The translations under genes and the position numbers were made by a program. The notes beneath the pieces are model-generated. The model did no database searches and was not told the DNA's origin. It was given only the letters and a program-made list of their open reading frames with translations. Shown here piece by piece: positions 42,776 to 52,359 of a DNA stretch of 64,000 nucleotides. The stretch is from positions 9,685,307 to 9,749,306 of the forward strand of contig NC_057920.1 in NCBI RefSeq assembly GCF_018873765.1, in the 5' to 3' direction. The stretch comes from Telopea speciosissima (lineage: Eukaryota; Streptophyta; Magnoliopsida; Proteales; Proteaceae). Position 1 is the first letter of the stretch, and each line of letters opens with the position of its first letter.

Positions 42776-43002
42776 ATAATATTATAATAGTATTACCTAT
42801 TGAGAAAATGCTGTGTTTCGTTGCCAAGAAAAAGAAATGGAAAAAATTCAATTTTTTTTTTAAATTTAATAATTAATTCAGTCTATAATTCTTACAAAAT
42901 AAATATATAAATCAATCATTGGGTCATCATGGTCTTTGTCTTATTCATTCACCCAAAAATTGATTTCTTCTTTTGAATTTTCTCAATAGTTAATTATTAA
43001 TG

Positions 43003-43149
43003 AGGATTCTCACACCACGAGCGTGGCTCTTGTACATGCATGGGGCATCAAGTGGGGCGTCATTTGCACATTTCATGACGAGTGGGACGGTCATTTCGCC
43101 CTCCATGTGTATAGGCACAAGACGTATGCTCTTAAACAGAGTTCTTTTC
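43003..43149. mobile_element. Palindromic repeat in duplicated flank (copy 1)
   Basis: 'gggcatcaagtggggcgtca' faces 'gtgggacggtcatttcgccc'. The same element and its surroundings recur at 56760-56910, so it predates duplication of the UGT-6 and UGT-8 blocks. Confidence 0.5.
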
Positions 43150-44460
43150 CCATATCTCAATTCCACAGTCAGTTTTAGAATTTCATTAATGTGGGTCAAC
43201 CTTTAGCTCACTTAAAAAATTGAGGGAGTCCTCTCTTATAGGGTGAATGAGTCTCTAACCTGAGAAGAAAGGCTGGAATGCCAACAGAACTCTATTATTG
43301 AATTCACCCAACCTGTCATTTTGGGAACGTCCAGTGAGCACCAAAGTTCATTGAATGGATAAGTCGTCAATCCCTAAAATGGACTATGTAATGCACTTTA
43401 TCAGCAGGGTTATGGGTGGACATTTTACCATAGGTTTTTAATGTATCAATCTACCCTTGTTTGATTCCTATTGAAGCATATACTTAGGGGGTGGGTGCAG
43501 GGTGAACGATTTAAAAAGCAGACTTTTCATTCATTAGATAGAGGAGATAGCTAAGATTCGTGATCCGTTGCCAAATTTATTCTAATTCCAACAGCTCGGA
43601 TTCGGATAGTGTATCCATCTATCATTTTATGTTCTTCGTATATGTGAGTCCATCATGCACGGTCTAGCCCAATGCGAAGAAGAGACCCATTTTATGTGGG
43701 CCTCGTAAAGAGAACAAATGGAAAAGTAGTGGAGCTTGGAGTTTCAAAAAAAGGGAGAGAGGATTTAGGAAGAACAGTCAGCTTGCTTGAGAAGCTAAGA
43801 ATATGGGTTTCTTGGAGAAGAAGCTTGAAGTTTGCAGCAGGGGTTCTCTCACTTCTCAAGCCATTCTCTCACTTCTCAGGCCATTCTAATCCAATGATCC
43901 TAACTGTCTGTTGTAGACACCAGTGAGATCAACTGGGTTATGAGCTCTTTGATCGGTTGATGCTTTTTCCTTACTCTCTCTCTCTCTCTCTCTCTCTCTT
44001 TTGATTTTGTTGTAAACTTCAAGTTATGGATAAAAACTTGAGAAGAAAACATTGTATTCCTCATCTGATTATACTGGATTCCTCTTGGATTTATCCCGTG
44101 GTTTTCCTTTTACCATGGCAGGGGTGGAATGGTCATTGCACCCCCTTGTTAGGGGCACTTGTAAACTTGTTTGGGCAGGGAACTGAAGGGGATAAAGATC
44201 CTATGCATATGAGGGCACAGAAGATATCATGGGTAACCACTGTGGAACTATTCTCCCAATATCATGCACCTTTGTCAACTTCCACTAAAAATTGGATAAT
44301 ATATATATATATTTAGTTTGGTAAGTAAAATTTGATCATATGGAGTAGATGAAAAAGAGAAAAAAGTGAAAGAACTGCATCTCTACAAACCCATAAGCTT
44401 CCCTTTTTATTTCACAAAAAGTTTTCTAGAACAGAGTTGAGCTTGGTAGTCATATTCAAT
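43150..44460. repeat. Shared 3' flank of UGT-6 and UGT-8
   Basis: No gene. The segments 43140-43210 and 43650-43790 (gtccatcatgcacggtctag, aatggaaaagtagtggagct, acagtcagcttgcttg) match 56890-57180 beyond UGT-8. A (CT)n run lies at about 43974-44000. A palindrome-like 'gggataaagatcc' segment lies near 44190. Confidence 0.6.
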
Positions 44461-44516
44461 GTATCATAAAACAAAACATGAAAGAAAATAACAATTTGTA
44501 TCCTCTACGTTGGAGC

Positions 44517-44711
44517 GGAAAAGACTTCTCTATTTTCTAGGCGGGCAGTACTTCCGTGCGCCCAACTTTGCCCCACATACAAGATGGCGGAAAGTACCGC
44601 CTTGCCCCTACCAGAGCGGGGGTAAGGCGGTACTTTCCGCCCGCCTTGTATGCTGGGCAAAGTTGGGCACAAGGAAGTACTGCCCGCCTTGGAAGTAGAG
44701 GAGTCGGATCC
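44517..44711. mobile_element. Palindromic MULE-type MITE, family P, copy D
   Basis: 195 bp. Core taccgccttgcccctaccag faces gagcgggggtaaggcggta. Ends ggaaaagacttctcta and, inverted, ggatccgactcctcta. Flanks cgttggagc (44508-44516) and cgttggaac (44712-44720) match at 8 of 9. The arms are among the best preserved in the window, which suggests a young insertion. Confidence 0.82.
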
Positions 44712-44723
44712 CGTTGGAACTGC

Positions 44724-44860
44724 ACGTACGGCCTCACACAGGTAGAGCATGGACCCCACCCAGACACGTTGTTCAGGCAGTAGGTGGGGCGGTCATTTTG
44801 CCCCTGCCCACTGCTTGTGTGAGGCCGCTCAGCTGCCCGGACATAGAGGATTAGAATCCG
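44724..44860. mobile_element. Palindromic MITE-like element next to copy D
   Basis: cggcctcacacaggtagagc faces cactgcttgtgtgaggccgc, and gaccccacccagacac faces caggtggggcggtc-like sequence. Its right end (gctgcccggacatagaggat) is also found at 50415-50440 in the UGT-7 flank. It may be a diverged family P relative. Confidence 0.5.
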
Positions 44861-44929
44861 AAAACTAAACCATATTGGATCAGCTAGAGCAGTAACCTGG
44901 GACCGGAGGATTGATCACAAAGTCAATGA

Positions 44930-46516
44930 TTACTTCAGCAATGAAACCTTCAAAGGATTACCCATAGCAAAGGAAAAACTATTATTAGGATCTAAGTTAG
45001 ACTGCCATGACATTTCATGAACTCCATCCTTCTCTCTCTCCTGACTCCTCTCCAATATTGGCTTCGCTCTAGTATAATTACCAATTTTCTTCCACTCCTG
45101 CGCAACATGAGAGAGCCAATCCCGAGATGACCCACCTTCACCCACCGCTCTCAACCCAGTCTCCTTCACTTCCTTCATTCTTTTCCTCATTCCTTCCCCT
45201 TCTTTTCCCATTGCAAACCTCACCAGCTTCTCTATCTCTTCCCTTCCCACCACCTTCTTCGTTGGCAATTCCTTCGTTCTCAAACCCACCCCTACATCCT
45301 CTGCCAGAATCGCCGCATTCATCCTCTGCTCCGCGTACAGCGGCCACGTGATCATCGGCACTCCGTTGACCACGCTTTCCAGCGTGGAGTTCCACCCGCA
45401 ATGAGATACGAAACCTCCAACCGATGGATGTCTCAACACCTCCACCTGCGGGGCCCACATGGGTACAACCAATCCCACTTCTCGGGTTCTGGTCAAGAAC
45501 CCGTCCGGCAAGTATTTTGACATCCCAACACCTTCGTCTCCGCCCTTCCTCCCGACGTTGAAGAAAGCCCCGTCATTCCCAGCGGGCGGACGCACCACCC
45601 AAAGGAATCGGCTCCCACTCATCTCCAAACCCAAAGCCAACTCAGTGAGTTGCTCCTCCGACAACGTTCCACCGCTTCCAAACGATACATAAATCACCGA
45701 TTCCACGGGCTGTTCGTCCAGCCAATCCAGACAATCTACACGTGAGGATTGGTCACAAGATAGGCCGAATGATCTCACTAATGGTCCAACCGGATAAACC
45801 GGCAGGGGCATGATCCGACATAGGATTGGATCCTCTCGAAGTGCTTTGAGTGTTGTTGGCTCTAAATCATCCCACGTGTTTATCAATATCGCATCTGCAC
45901 GGGGTAACGTGGACCCTACATAAACGCTGCAGTCGTACTGCTCTTTCTTCCGGTCCATCATTGGGTCGATCAAGTCCTCCACCCTAATCGGCTTGCAACC
46001 GGGTATCCGAACGGGCTCCTGCATGTCCATGTACTCGCCGTCTATCTCCTCATGCAGCGTTGGCACGTACACCGTCAACGCCAAGAACGCTGCCGTCGAC
46101 GGGATGTAAACGTATTTGGGGATGCCAAGCTCTTCTGCTATGAGGAAAGCGGGGGTGCCGAACATGTCGACGACTAGGACAATGGGCTGCGATGACATGG
46201 CAGCAATAGCAGCTCTTAAGCCTGAGATTGATTCTCTGACTGCGATGTAGATAAGGGGAAGGACGTCTGTTTGGGCAGTGACGAAGGCGGAGATATCGGG
46301 CGGCGAGAGGTGGACGATTTTGATGGCGGAGGGGAGCTCTAGGGAATCGAGTTTGGATCGGATAGCGTTAGAGGAGGGGGATGAGATTGAGGCAACGAAG
46401 ATGGTGGAGTGGAAGGCATGCAGGGAGAACAAGCGCTTGGAGAGTTCTACCAAAGGGATGAGATGGCCCATGCCAGGGCTTGCAAACAGTGCTATGTGTG
46501 GGTTTGGCAAGTCCAT
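44930..46516 (-). CDS. UGT-6: UDP-glycosyltransferase, UGT72-like (intact)
   Basis: A 528-residue single-exon glycosyltransferase and the best candidate in the array for a standard enzyme. His18 lies in Pro-Gly-Met-Gly-His. The partner acid is Asp117 (Val-Val-Asp-Met-Phe-Gly-Thr), as in characterised UGT72B1, whereas all other readable copies have Glu. The PSPG box at 354-397 is canonical with terminal Gln, predicting UDP-glucose. It groups with UGT-7 and -8 by the Ser-Lys-Leu-Asp-Ser-Leu loop and Ala-Glu-Asp-Val-Gly near the box. About 35 residues past the usual C-terminus form a Ser/Asn-rich tail ending Lys-Val-Ser-Leu-Leu-Lys, probably read-out of former 3' UTR. The start is in accatgg context and the TATA is 98 bases upstream. 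Confidence 0.92.
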   Translation of the reverse strand: MDLPNPHIALFASPGMGHLIPLVELSKRLFSLHAFHSTIFVASISSPSSNAIRSKLDSLELPSAIKIVHLSPPDISAFVTAQTDVLPLIYIAVRESISGLRAAIAAMSSQPIVLVVDMFGTPAFLIAEELGIPKYVYIPSTAAFLALTVYVPTLHEEIDGEYMDMQEPVRIPGCKPIRVEDLIDPMMDRKKEQYDCSVYVGSTLPRADAILINTWDDLEPTTLKALREDPILCRIMPLPVYPVGPLVRSFGLSCDQSSRVDCLDWLDEQPVESVIYVSFGSGGTLSEEQLTELALGLEMSGSRFLWVVRPPAGNDGAFFNVGRKGGDEGVGMSKYLPDGFLTRTREVGLVVPMWAPQVEVLRHPSVGGFVSHCGWNSTLESVVNGVPMITWPLYAEQRMNAAILAEDVGVGLRTKELPTKKVVGREEIEKLVRFAMGKEGEGMRKRMKEVKETGLRAVGEGGSSRDWLSHVAQEWKKIGNYTRAKPILERSQEREKDGVHEMSWQSNLDPNNSFSFAMGNPLKVSLLK

Positions 46517-46613
46517 GGTTGCCTATCTGCTGTTATTGTGGTTTGTGGGGGGACGACTTGAAGCCTGGAGGAGTAAGGTAGGTTGGGATGAAGCAACTCT
46601 GGCTCGGTTTCCA

Positions 46614-46621
46614 TTTTATAA
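46614..46621 (-). promoter_or_regulatory. Putative TATA box of UGT-6
   Basis: Minus-strand ttataaaa in ctacttataaaatgg, 98 bases upstream of the ATG. The leader is about 40 bases longer than in the UGT-1 group. Confidence 0.6.
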
Positions 46622-46946
46622 GTAGAAAGAAGAGAGGTTAATTTCCCTTCTTCTTCGTTGCACTATTGATTAATCTATCCAAGTATAAATGTATATTCTT
46701 TCAAGCGCCGCCTTTAGTCTCTCACACTCTCTCTCTCCAATTTTAGGATTTTCTTATAGAAATAAAAATTCATTTGACATTCCTTAATATATATATAGAT
46801 TACAAATCATTTTTTTTCTACCAAAAATAAAAATACGGTACACCCGTCACCACAACTGATGCTTGTATTAAGTTGTATACGAACCTCTCCATATATGATA
46901 TAATAATAAGTCATTTTCAAATTAGAGAGAAAGGAGTTTGTCCCAG

Positions 46947-47105
46947 CAATTCAATTCCTCTACGGTGGGCCGTAGTGGCCTGAGCAGCGTAGACTGAGCC
47001 ATGCACGCAAAGACCCCCGTACCCCTGCCAAAATGCTTTGCCCAAGCGGGGGTAAGGCAGTCATTGCACGAGCGGCCCAGTCTGCACCGTAGAAGATCTG
47101 GATCC
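46947..47105. mobile_element. Palindromic MULE-type MITE, family P, copy C
   Basis: 159 bp. Ends caattcaattcctctacggt and, inverted, ggatccagatcttctacggt. Flanked by perfect 9-bp ttgtcccag (46938-46946 and 47106-47114). Core cccctgccaaaatgctttgc faces caagcgggggtaaggc. It lies about 330 bases upstream of the UGT-6 TATA. Confidence 0.85.
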
Positions 47106-47300
47106 TTGTCCCAGAGTGTGGCCCCACACCCCATGGATGGTGTGTGGAAACATAACTTTAAGGGGAGTGTAGATTTTAGTGAATCGGTTTCCGATTTCGG
47201 GTTTTGGGTTTCGAATCCTAAGAACACATATAAGTACAAGAAGTTCAGACAATTACTTAAAAACACGCTGTAACGCCCATGTGCCAAACTAAGCAAACTA

Positions 47301-47490
47301 CAATTTTGGATCCTCTACTGTCGAGCCGCCCGAAAGGACTGTGCTGCCCAGACACGGCGAGGCGCATAATGACCGCCTCACCCCTGCCCGAATGCCTTGC
47401 CCGAGTGGGGATAAGACGGTCATTGCAAGCCTCACCATGTCTGGGCAGCACGGTCATGCCAGGCAGCTCGGTAGTAGAGGATCTGGATCG
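47301..47490. mobile_element. Palindromic MULE-type MITE, family P, copy B
   Basis: 190 bp, flanked by perfect 9-bp agcaaacta (47292-47300 and 47491-47499). Core gaccgcctcacccctgcccg faces gagtggggataagacggtc, with outer tgctgcccagacacggcgag facing catgtctgggcagcacggtc. Confidence 0.88.
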
Positions 47491-47510
47491 AGCAAACTAT
47501 GGATCCCATC

Positions 47511-48202
47511 TGTTGGTTTTAGCCTCCACATCACCAAACCAACATGTCCATGTACATTTCATCTCTCTATTTATGTGGGGCTGATATGTCACGAAACATC
47601 AACCAATAAGAAACTGGCACGTGTATCGTGGACGAGCTAAGAGCACGTAAGGCAAGCGTGAGCCGACTTGACCCATAAAAAGCGAGACCTGGATGCACAC
47701 CAGACCTTAAAGGGCACGCGCATAGGGCCAGACCTTGTCGTAGTGGTAAAGGGTCGCCAGTCAAGCTCTCCTATGAGGGTGACCTGACCAAGAACCTGGA
47801 CCACCCAGTAAGAAGAAGGGAGCGACCTTATCAGGACGACCCAAACACCACACTACACTAAAAGGAACACGCCACGAATCACTGTAGCCCGAGATTATTG
47901 CCCATATTGCGCCTAATAAGGCGCAAGGGGATCAAAGGATCAACACTATCCCTAAGACCTGTCCTAAAATCTCTCACTCCACTCCTAGGACTCTATATTC
48001 CAATTAGGGCACGACTCTGCCCGTCATCGTCTATAAATAATAGGTTAAAATCCTTCCATGATCATCTGATTTCAATTATCAGTAACTGTTGCTAAGAGTT
48101 CTGACTTAGGCATCGGAGTGGAGACACCGGCGCAGCCTGGCCCTCTCTTGTTAATTTTGTATTGCAGGAACAGATCGCTCCGGCATAGTTCTTGACGCAA
48201 CA
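47511..48202 (+). mobile_element. LTR fossil, Ty3-type, probably solo
   Basis: 692 bp beginning tgttggtttt and ending acgcaaca. The 3' part contains 'ctgacttaggcatcggagtg' and 'tattgcaggaacag', typical of plant Ty3-group LTRs. No internal region adjoins it. No matching 5-bp target duplication is seen at these ends. Age is not estimated. Confidence 0.65.
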
Positions 48203-48329
48203 GGGCTCTTTCTCAGTTTTATTTTTTATTTTTTATTTTTTTCGAATCTTCTAAAGCCCATTGTTCTTAAAGATCTCCATAAGATTAATTCTCATTTGTG
48301 ATTTGTAACTACCCATATTAATATGTTCT

Positions 48330-49960
48330 TATTTATAAAGTTAATTTTCCTACATCTACGGTTTTAATCAAGACAGGTTACAACTCTTGTCAACGATAAA
48401 CCTAATACTATATGTGTATAAGGAGTGTTAACCAAAGAAGGAGTATGTATAAGAGGTTGGTAATTATCAAAACAAAGTTGGTGGGGTCCACCACTGGTAT
48501 AAGAAGTTGAGGCCCTACTTGTAGACGATGATGGCATACAAAAGTTGGTGGGGGCTCACCACCTTAATAAGTTGACATCGAATAAAATATTAAGGAGAAA
48601 GAACGTTACTTGGTTGTGTGTGGTGTACTGTCCCTTTGTCCAAACACAGGGGTGCATGGAATGATAATCGTGCCCCATAGAAAGGCAAAAATTCCCAAGA
48701 TACAGCGATCATTTTGTACGCCCCTATGTCTGGGTGCAGGAGCAGCACATGCACCCAGTTAGTGTTCTCTTTTTTAAAAACATATAATAAACATGAACCA
48801 AACTTTGGGGCCACTTCATGGAATCCCTTTTTTAAGCGGACCATGGACCACCTATGTTTCTTAATAGAGGTGACGCCCTAAAAAAATAGTACGTGCCCAA
48901 AGAGTCAAACTCCGCCTTTCACTTTGAAATAGAAATGTTCAATGGAATTGAAATTAGGAGAAATGGTTTATGTAGAGAGTGTGACGCATGTGCTCACACA
49001 TAAAAGGCGTGAAATGATCGTTCCACCCCTATTAAAGGTAGACCTGCTCTATTGATGTTTTCACGCACACTTCTATTGGCCTTTGCACGTGCAAGGGCCA
49101 TTGCTCTTGAATGAAATTTTGCTACTACACTTATAGTAGAAATATTTCTGCTACAAGACTGGCAGCTAAGGAAATAAGATCGTAAAAGGTATTTTAGAAA
49201 ATACTAAAACATAAGAGAGTATTTATGAACCCAAAGAAGGAGTGAATTATTTCATTTCCTTGGCTGCCAACCTTGTAGCACGAACATTCCTGCTACACAC
49301 AAGTATAGCAACAAAATTTTTCCCATGCTTTCTCACAGAGAATTCTTTCAGTTAAAATTAATATGTTGGTACGATAACATAAATACGATATTCACAAAGT
49401 TTGGAAGCCAACAAATATAAATTGTTGATTCAAAGTTCTTCTACCTCACTCCCTTTGAATCATTTTCTTTCTTACCAACTCCATTTGTTTCAATGGAAAA
49501 AGATTTTTTCACCAAAAAAAAATAGAAAATAAATTTTATAAGAATAATATTTAAATCAAAAGAAAATGAGAAAGTGACGTACACACCGCCCCACTTTCTC
49601 TCTCCTTCTCAGGCTCTGTAACATTCTCTTTCTTTCTCGATCATATGAATTACTTTCCTTATATACGAATTGTGAGCACTCCCTTATATGCGCCCATTGG
49701 TTTGGTGAGAGAGATGCCAATTGATGCGAGGCAACAAGTAGATCTCCCCGATATTATAAAAGTGGAAAGAACTCTATTAGAGAGATTTTATTAAAATATG
49801 CTATAAATTTTGAAAATCATTTAATTATTTAGTTTTTATCTTTGAAAAAAAAATTGGAATGGGGGTGTCCTAGTCAGTTATATACAAAAAAAAATAAAAA
49901 CATTATAGTAATAATTTGATTGGAAAATGTTTTTCGTCTAGAAGTGTGGCCCAGGTATTG
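48330..49960. repeat. Duplicated segment upstream of UGT-6
   Basis: No gene. It matches 60110-62940 upstream of UGT-8 and, in part, 53170-53460 upstream of UGT-7 (tttaatcaagacaggttaca, ttgtcaacgataaac, aagttggtggg). It lacks the insertions at 60464-60866, 61591-62454 and 62667-62841, so it provides empty sites for all three. Confidence 0.75.
48596..48774. mobile_element. Palindromic MITE, family Q, copy 3
   Basis: 'gtccaaacacaggggtgcat' faces 'gtacgcccctatgtctgggt', with inner 'cgtgccccatagaaaggc'. It has the same location as the copy at 60236-60404, so the insertion predates the block duplication. Confidence 0.5.
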
Positions 49961-49966
49961 AAAGTA

Positions 49967-50156
49967 CAATTCGACTCCTCTACTTCTGCCTGCCCTTACT
50001 GCAGCGTGCGCCCCACACACAAGTAAAGCAGAATGTGCCGTCTTACCTCTACTCGAGCGCCTTGCCTGAGCGGGGGTAAGGTGGTACTTTCCATTGCGCT
50101 TGTGTGTGGGGGCACACGGCATTACCCGGCAAACGGAAATAGAGGAGTCGGATCTA
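49967..50156. mobile_element. Palindromic MULE-type MITE, family P, copy E
   Basis: 190 bp with ends caattcgactcctctacttc and, inverted, gatccgactcctctatttc. Flanks ttgaaagta (49958-49966) and ttgaaggta (50157-50165) match at 8 of 9. Core gagcgccttgcctgagcggg. Confidence 0.8.
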
Positions 50157-50517
50157 TTGAAGGTATGGTCTCTACCCATACCAATACGAACAGATCAAAA
50201 TCAGCCTTATCGCCCTGGATCGTCGGTTTTACCCCTACTTTTCTTTAAAAATCAAAATTTTTTTTTAATTTTACCCTTGATCTGTATAAGAATTCTTTTT
50301 GTTGTTAGTAATCCCACACGTTGCTTGTGGGTTTGCAGTTGTATTTATGATATGAGATAGTGGTTACATGAGAAAAGGACAAGGTAGAGTACATGTGAAG
50401 CCCAGGACTGGCCGCTCAGCTGCCCGGACATAGAGTATCAGAATCCGAAAAATAAACTATATTGGATTAGGTAGAGCAGGAAGCTCGGGACCGGAGGATT
50501 GATCACGGAGTCAATGA

Positions 50518-52293
50518 TTACTTCAACATTGAAACTTTTAAAGTGTTCAATCCAGATCCTTTAAGGCGAGCTGCCCCAACTGTGCCTTGTTGTGCAGAAA
50601 CAAGGTGGTGCATCTTGTTCGTCTTACTCTCATTTGGGTAAGGCGTTCGAACAAGGGTAAGATAGTCATTGCATGTGATCCTATGTCTATGCAGCACGAC
50701 CACTGGGGCAGCTCGCATCGTATAGGATCTGGATCCCAAAGTATTACCCTTAGCAAAGGAAAAACTATTAGGATATAAGTTTGACTGCCATGACCTTTCA
50801 TGAACTCCATCCTTCTCTCCCTCCTGACTCCTCTTCATTGCCTTTGCTTTAGTATAACCAATCTTCTTCCACTCCTGCGCAACATGAGAGAGCCAATCCC
50901 GAGAAGACCCACCTTCACCTACCGCTCTCAACCCACTCTCCTTCACTTCCTTCATTCTTTTCCTCATTCCTTCCCCTTCCTTTCCCATGACAAACCTCAC
51001 CAGCTTCTCTATCTCTTCCCTTCGCACCACCTTCTTCGTCGGCAACTCCTTCGTTCTCAAACCCCCCCCTACATCCTCCGCCAGCATCGCCGCATTCATC
51101 CTCTGCTCAGCGAACAACGGCCATGCGATTATCGGCACTCCGTTGACCATGCTTTCCAGCGTCGAGTTCCACCCGCAATGTGATACGAAACCTCCAACAG
51201 ATGGATGGCTCAACACCTCCACCTGCGGGGCCCACATAGGTACAACCAATCCCACTTCTCGGGTTCGGGTCAAGAACCCGTCCGGCAAGTACTTTGACAT
51301 CCCTACACCTTCATCTCCGCCGCTCCTCCCGACGTTGAAGAAAGCCCCGTCCTTCCCAGCTGGCGGACGCACCACCCAAAGGAATCGACTCCCACTCATC
51401 TCCAACCCCATAGCCAACTCAGTGAGTTGCTCCTCCGACAACGTTCCACCGCTTCCAAACGATACATAAATCACCGATTCCACGGGTTGTTTGTCCAGCC
51501 AATCCAGACAATCTACACGTGATGATTGATCACAAGGTAGACCGGATGATATCACTAATGGTCCAACCGGATAAACCGGCAGGGGAATGATCCGACTTAG
51601 GATTGGATCCTCTCGAAGGGCTTTGAGTGTGGTTGGCTCTAAATCCTCCCACGTGTTTATCAGTAACGCATCTGCAAGGGGCAACGTGGACCCCATATAT
51701 AAACAGCAGTCGTACTGCTCAATCTTCCGGTCCATCATGGATTCTACCAGATCCTCCACCCGAATCGGCTTGCAACCGGGTATTCGAACCGGCTCTTGCA
51801 TGTCCACGTACTCGCCCTTTATCTCGTTATGCAGCGTTGGCACGCACACCATCAACGCCGAGTATGCTGCCGTCGACGGGATGTAAACGTATTTGGGGAT
51901 GCCAAGCTCTTCTGCGATGGAGAAAGCGGCGGTGCCGAACGTTTCGACGACCAGGACAATGGGCTGCGGTGACATGGCAGTAATTGCAGCTCTTAAGGCT
52001 GAGATTGATTCTCTGACTGTGATGTGGATACGGGGGACGGCGGCTGTTTGGGCAGTGACGAGGGCGGAAATATCAGGCGGCGAGAGATGGATGACGTTGA
52101 TGGCGGAGGGAAGCTGTAGGGAATCGAGTTTGGATTGGATAGCTTTAGAGGAGGGGGCTGAGGTTGAGGCGACGAAGATGGTGGAGTGGAAGCCATGCAG
52201 GGAGAGCAAGCGCTCGGAGAGGGCTACCAGAGGGATGAGATGGCCCATGCCGGGGCTTGCAAACAGTGCTATGTGTGGGTTTGGCAACTCCAT
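50518..52293 (-). CDS. UGT-7: UDP-glycosyltransferase with MITE-derived C-terminal insert
   Basis: A 591-residue single-exon frame, about 90 longer than usual for the family. The catalytic half is intact: His18, Glu117 at the dyad acid (Val-Val-Glu-Thr-Phe-Gly-Thr) and a canonical PSPG box near 354-397 ending in Gln. After the normal end it has the same Ser/Asn-rich tail as UGT-6, but a family P MITE (50549-50737) is inserted in it. Element plus 9-bp duplication is 198 bp, or 66 codons, and contains no stop in this frame. The tail therefore resumes with Leu-Lys-Val-Ser-Met-Leu-Lys and the ancestral stop. The family TATA region is missing upstream (see promoter entry), so expression is doubtful. 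Core enzyme activity is plausible but unproven. Confidence 0.85.
   Translation of the reverse strand: MELPNPHIALFASPGMGHLIPLVALSERLLSLHGFHSTIFVASTSAPSSKAIQSKLDSLQLPSAINVIHLSPPDISALVTAQTAAVPRIHITVRESISALRAAITAMSPQPIVLVVETFGTAAFSIAEELGIPKYVYIPSTAAYSALMVCVPTLHNEIKGEYVDMQEPVRIPGCKPIRVEDLVESMMDRKIEQYDCCLYMGSTLPLADALLINTWEDLEPTTLKALREDPILSRIIPLPVYPVGPLVISSGLPCDQSSRVDCLDWLDKQPVESVIYVSFGSGGTLSEEQLTELAMGLEMSGSRFLWVVRPPAGKDGAFFNVGRSGGDEGVGMSKYLPDGFLTRTREVGLVVPMWAPQVEVLSHPSVGGFVSHCGWNSTLESMVNGVPIIAWPLFAEQRMNAAMLAEDVGGGLRTKELPTKKVVRREEIEKLVRFVMGKEGEGMRKRMKEVKESGLRAVGEGGSSRDWLSHVAQEWKKIGYTKAKAMKRSQEGEKDGVHERSWQSNLYPNSFSFAKGNTLGSRSYTMRAAPVVVLHRHRITCNDYLTLVRTPYPNESKTNKMHHLVSAQQGTVGAARLKGSGLNTLKVSMLK
50549..50737. 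mobile_element. Palindromic MULE-type MITE, family P, copy G, inside UGT-7 CDS
   Basis: 189 bp. Ends aatccagatccttta and, inverted, ggatccagatcctata, followed by gcgagctgcccca on both arms. Flanks aaagtgttc (50540-50548) and aaagtatta (50738-50746) match at 7 of 9. The UGT-6 counterpart (ccttcaaaggattacccata near 44946) lacks it. Confidence 0.82.
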
Positions 52294-52336
52294 GGCGGCC
52301 TGCCTGCTGTGGGGGTTGGGGGGACTTCAAGTCTGG

Positions 52337-52355
52337 AGGCTAAATATATATTCTT
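52337..52355 (-). promoter_or_regulatory. UGT-7 promoter: family TATA deleted, AT-rich substitute
   Basis: Relative to UGT-8, about 77 bases are missing between 'gctaa' and 'atatatattctttcaag' (compare 59050-59150). They include the ctacttataaaa block present in all other copies with a 5' end. The join creates minus-strand aatatatattta, which could act as a weak TATA. Whether it does is unknown. Confidence 0.5.
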
Positions 52356-52359
52356 TCAA

